NCBI GenBank assembly: GCA_905479635.1
Contig: CAJQNG010000207.1
Location: forward strand, 1-33,798
Direction of reading: 5' to 3'
Length of the DNA stretch: 33,798 nt
Origin: an uncultured Boseongicola sp.
Lineage (GTDB): Bacteria; Pseudomonadota; Alphaproteobacteria; Rhodobacterales; Rhodobacteraceae
Shown here: one piece after another, positions 31,916 to 33,798 of the stretch
How the letters are laid out: each line of letters begins with the position of its first letter
Position numbering within the stretch: the stretch's first letter is position 1
Made by a program: the position numbers and the translations under genes
The notes under the pieces: model-generated
Databases searched by the model: none
Seen by the model: the letters and a program-made list of their open reading frames with translations, nothing else
What the model was told of the DNA's origin: nothing

Positions 31916-32422
31916 TCAGGAAATTTTGATGCCGGCGGATTCCTCGATCTTTAAGAGACGCTTAAGACTCGTGGGCTTCCAGGTCTTTCCGAACTCGTAA
32001 AATCGTTCAACGCGCAGGTCTGTTTCCGGCAGAATGACCCATGGTTGCTTTGAACTTGTGTAGATGTGCACATCCGGTGGGAACTGGTCCGGGTCATCAA
32101 GCGTACCGACGCGAATGAACCGGATGTGCTTCCGCAAGCCGCCCATATTGTAGTTACTCCAAACCGCAACTTTGCATTTCTTGCAGCGAGTAATGTCCTG
32201 ACCGGTGCCACTGGGCGTGGGAACGGAAATTTCCTCTTCAATGCCCGCGATAAGTTTGACGCGATCGGCCTCAAACAACGCGTTAATCGCAAAGGCAGAA
32301 CCAGAGTTCTTTTGGCATCCCCGGCAATGACAGCCGTGCACGATTAGGGGGTCTGCCACCACCTGATAGCGCACATGACCACATGTACAGCCCCCTTCGT
32401 TGGTTTGAGTTCTCGTGTTCAT
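31916..32422 (-). CDS. GFA-family zinc protein (glutathione-dependent formaldehyde-activating enzyme-like)
   Basis: About 168 residues. The zinc-binding cysteines of the GFA fold are in place: GGCTCGHVRY (C12, C14), HGCHCRGCQKNSG (C33 and C36, with C31 nearby) and RCKKCK (C80, C83). The family was named for binding S-hydroxymethylglutathione, but most members have no proven reaction. The C-terminus carries HIYTSSKQPWVILP, typical of longer members. Two ATGs compete, at 32428 and 32422. AAAGAG is about 8 bases from the second, which is chosen. It lies about 25 bp after the OsmC gene on the same strand, suggesting one thiol- or electrophile-related operon. Confidence 0.9.
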   Translation of the reverse strand: MNTRTQTNEGGCTCGHVRYQVVADPLIVHGCHCRGCQKNSGSAFAINALFEADRVKLIAGIEEEISVPTPSGTGQDITRCKKCKVAVWSNYNMGGLRKHIRFIRVGTLDDPDQFPPDVHIYTSSKQPWVILPETDLRVERFYEFGKTWKPTSLKRLLKIEESAGIKIS

Positions 32423-32447
32423 TGCCATACTCTTTGCTTCGGAGCCG

Positions 32448-32963
32448 TCAGGCTATTGTGACTTCTAATGTTGAAGGAGTTTCGCCGCGACAGCTGTCGG
32501 CGACAGGCGAATGGGTCACAGCATAGTCTACAATCTCCCAGAGAATTTTTTCGCTAACGCCCGCAGCGCCTATTTTCACTCGGGTTCGTAGGCTCAGCGA
32601 ACCAGCGCGAACCGATTGGTCTATACCGAACAGGCCGCGGTCGTCATCCACACTGTCCGTAATGACCTCAAGCGTGTCCAATGAAATCCCTAACTCAGCT
32701 GCACGTAAAGCAATTCTAGTGGCGTCACAGGATGCCAGTGCTGCGCGTGACAGCCAGCCCGGCGACGGCGCAGTCCCGCCACCGCCTATGGCTTGGGGCA
32801 TGTCGGTTACGACCGACTGTCCATTGTCACCGGTAGCTCTGCAGCGCAGACCGCCCTCCATGACTGCCGTGATTGGTGGACTAGTGCTAAGCGCGTCCTT
32901 TGGGTTATCTTTTAAGAAGGCGATAACGCCGTTGACTGAATTCTGGATGTGTTCAACCGACAT
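32448..32963 (-). CDS. OsmC-family protein
   Basis: 171 residues of the OsmC/Ohr fold, dimeric cytosolic thiol peroxidases for organic hydroperoxides. The first redox cysteine is C79 in LASCDATRIALRA, preceded by GGGGTAPSPGWLSRAAL, and the second is C158 in HSPVADSCRGETP. Both are kept, with S-P-V in the second motif where many have C-P-V. CAGGAG lies about 7 bases before the ATG, a clear start. It sits between the unknown periplasmic protein and the GFA gene on one strand, 27 bp and 25 bp apart, so the three probably form an operon. Confidence 0.92.
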   Translation of the reverse strand: MSVEHIQNSVNGVIAFLKDNPKDALSTSPPITAVMEGGLRCRATGDNGQSVVTDMPQAIGGGGTAPSPGWLSRAALASCDATRIALRAAELGISLDTLEVITDSVDDDRGLFGIDQSVRAGSLSLRTRVKIGAAGVSEKILWEIVDYAVTHSPVADSCRGETPSTLEVTIA

Positions 32964-32990
32964 CGTATGCTCCTGTTTTGTTGTTAAGGT

Positions 32991-33563
32991 TCAGTTGGTG
33001 TCTTCTTTGGTCTCGATGGGGGCCATGACATGGGCGAGCGGGGTTTCTCCCCACATGACATAAGGGCCGCCAGCAAATGGATCTCGCGGCAAGTCGGCCA
33101 ACATTTCCATGTTCGGGAATAGCATCATGAGGTGCGGCCCGTCTTGGACCCAAACGCCACCATCATTGGGGTCAGTTGCCATCGGGTTGTCGTTGTTCAC
33201 TAACGCGTCGCCCTGCAGCATGTAGGATATCCCAACGACATCAGTGGAGAACTCGGTCCCGGCCGCGACAGAAGCCATCCACTTCATCCAAACGGGGTCA
33301 TTGCACATGGGGTGCGTGTCGCCCGGGATTAAACCGACACCTGGCAGACAAACCCAGTCGCTGCTGCCTTCTCTAAGGATTGTACCATCCACGTCCATGA
33401 TTGTCGCGTTGGCGCTAATGTCAGCCGGAGCCGCCGACATAGCTCTGGCGATTTTTTCGTCATTTGACTCGGCGATCGCTGCACCGGCCAGTCCACCTGT
33501 CGCAACAATCGCGAGCGCTGTGCCGATATTGGAGGTTTTCAAAGCTTTCAATCGTAGTTCCAA
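32991..33563 (-). CDS. unknown secreted protein, TTG start
   Basis: 190 residues, no named family recognised. A signal peptide of about 31 residues (hydrophobic core TALAIVATGGLAGAAIA) is followed by a soluble domain. Its motifs are VCLPGV and HPMCNDPVWMKWM (Cys72 and Cys87), VVGISYMLQGDALVNNDNP, GPHLMMLFPNMEML and GGPYVMWGETPLAHVM. High Met, His and Asp content may bind a metal or small ligand. The start is a TTG at 33563 with AAGGGAG about 8 bases upstream; no ATG or GTG lies nearby in frame. It heads the operon with OsmC and GFA. I believe similar proteins exist in other marine proteobacteria, but the role is unknown. Confidence 0.78.
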   Translation of the reverse strand: MELRLKALKTSNIGTALAIVATGGLAGAAIAESNDEKIARAMSAAPADISANATIMDVDGTILREGSSDWVCLPGVGLIPGDTHPMCNDPVWMKWMASVAAGTEFSTDVVGISYMLQGDALVNNDNPMATDPNDGGVWVQDGPHLMMLFPNMEMLADLPRDPFAGGPYVMWGETPLAHVMAPIETKEDTN

Positions 33564-33798
33564 TTCAGATACTCCCTTTCGAAATTCGTCTGATATGTCC
33601 CATCGGTCATCTGTCTAGACCGAGATTTGAGCGAACGCCGGAATGGTCGTGAGCAGGGCGCCACTTTTAAGTTCGCATCAGACGCATGCAGAATACCTTT
33701 CATCCTGAAGTCACGCCCTTCCGCTAATAAATTATTTTTGTTTGATTTTTCGGATGTGTCAGGTCATTTATTCTTGAGAGGTATTAAGTAAAACTTTA

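Overview
The window looks like accessory DNA of a marine-type alphaproteobacterium, most likely a Rhodobacteraceae (Roseobacter-group) genome or plasmid. The inference rests on GC-rich codon use, on protein families typical of that group (pirin pairs, DoxX, PepSY/cytochrome b561, FnrL-like dyads, ISKra4, IS6 and IS1380 transposases) and on the many insertion elements and dead genes. No RNA gene, CRISPR array or replication gene was seen.

Layout. 1-959 is the end of an IS1380-type element whose transposase runs off the window. 1098-4557 holds a Dabb-domain protein, a LysR regulator and a divergent run of methyltransferase, four-helix membrane protein and second methyltransferase. 5053-6396 is a glutamate/dicarboxylate-type symporter. 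6447-7862 (minus) is a tight operon: PepSY protein, cytochrome b561 and a membrane-anchored LuxR-type regulator, the last two overlapping by ATGA. 8462-9214 is a flavodoxin-fold quinone reductase, preceded by a 98-bp palindrome. 9549-13377 is a pirin/pirin/FMN-reductase/DoxX cluster with a divergent LysR; its FMN reductase is dead. 13505-14036 is a decayed methyltransferase and 14333-15229 a sulfotransferase.

15484-20168 is the best-defined object: a complete Tn3-family transposon with perfect 33-bp terminal inverted repeats and a 5-bp AAGTA target duplication. Its transposase carries two in-frame TAA codons and one frameshift, and its resolvase lacks the usual active-site arginine. The two cargo genes, a pRiA4b ORF-3-type protein and a 159-aa unknown, are intact.

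20269-24215 is a copper/periplasmic redox region. A minus-strand operon (46-aa secreted peptide, SHOCT protein, Tat-exported multicopper oxidase, sterol-desaturase-type enzyme) lies opposite a plus-strand cupredoxin, and each side has an FNR-type dyad 70-80 bp upstream. 24516-24670 is an IS3 relic. 24794-26380 is a gamma-glutamyltransferase-fold enzyme that I read as an oxamate amidohydrolase (HpxW-like), because a truncated hpxZ-like start, cut by a damaged IS6 element, stands divergently beside it. 28152-28967 is a third methyltransferase, followed by an ISKra4 transposase. 30865-33563 carries a nitrilase facing a minus-strand set: unknown periplasmic protein, OsmC protein and GFA-family protein.

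Overall the window is a patchwork of small redox, detoxification and nitrogen-scavenging modules separated by mobile elements, with at least six broken genes. All calls come from reading the sequence; no database search was run.
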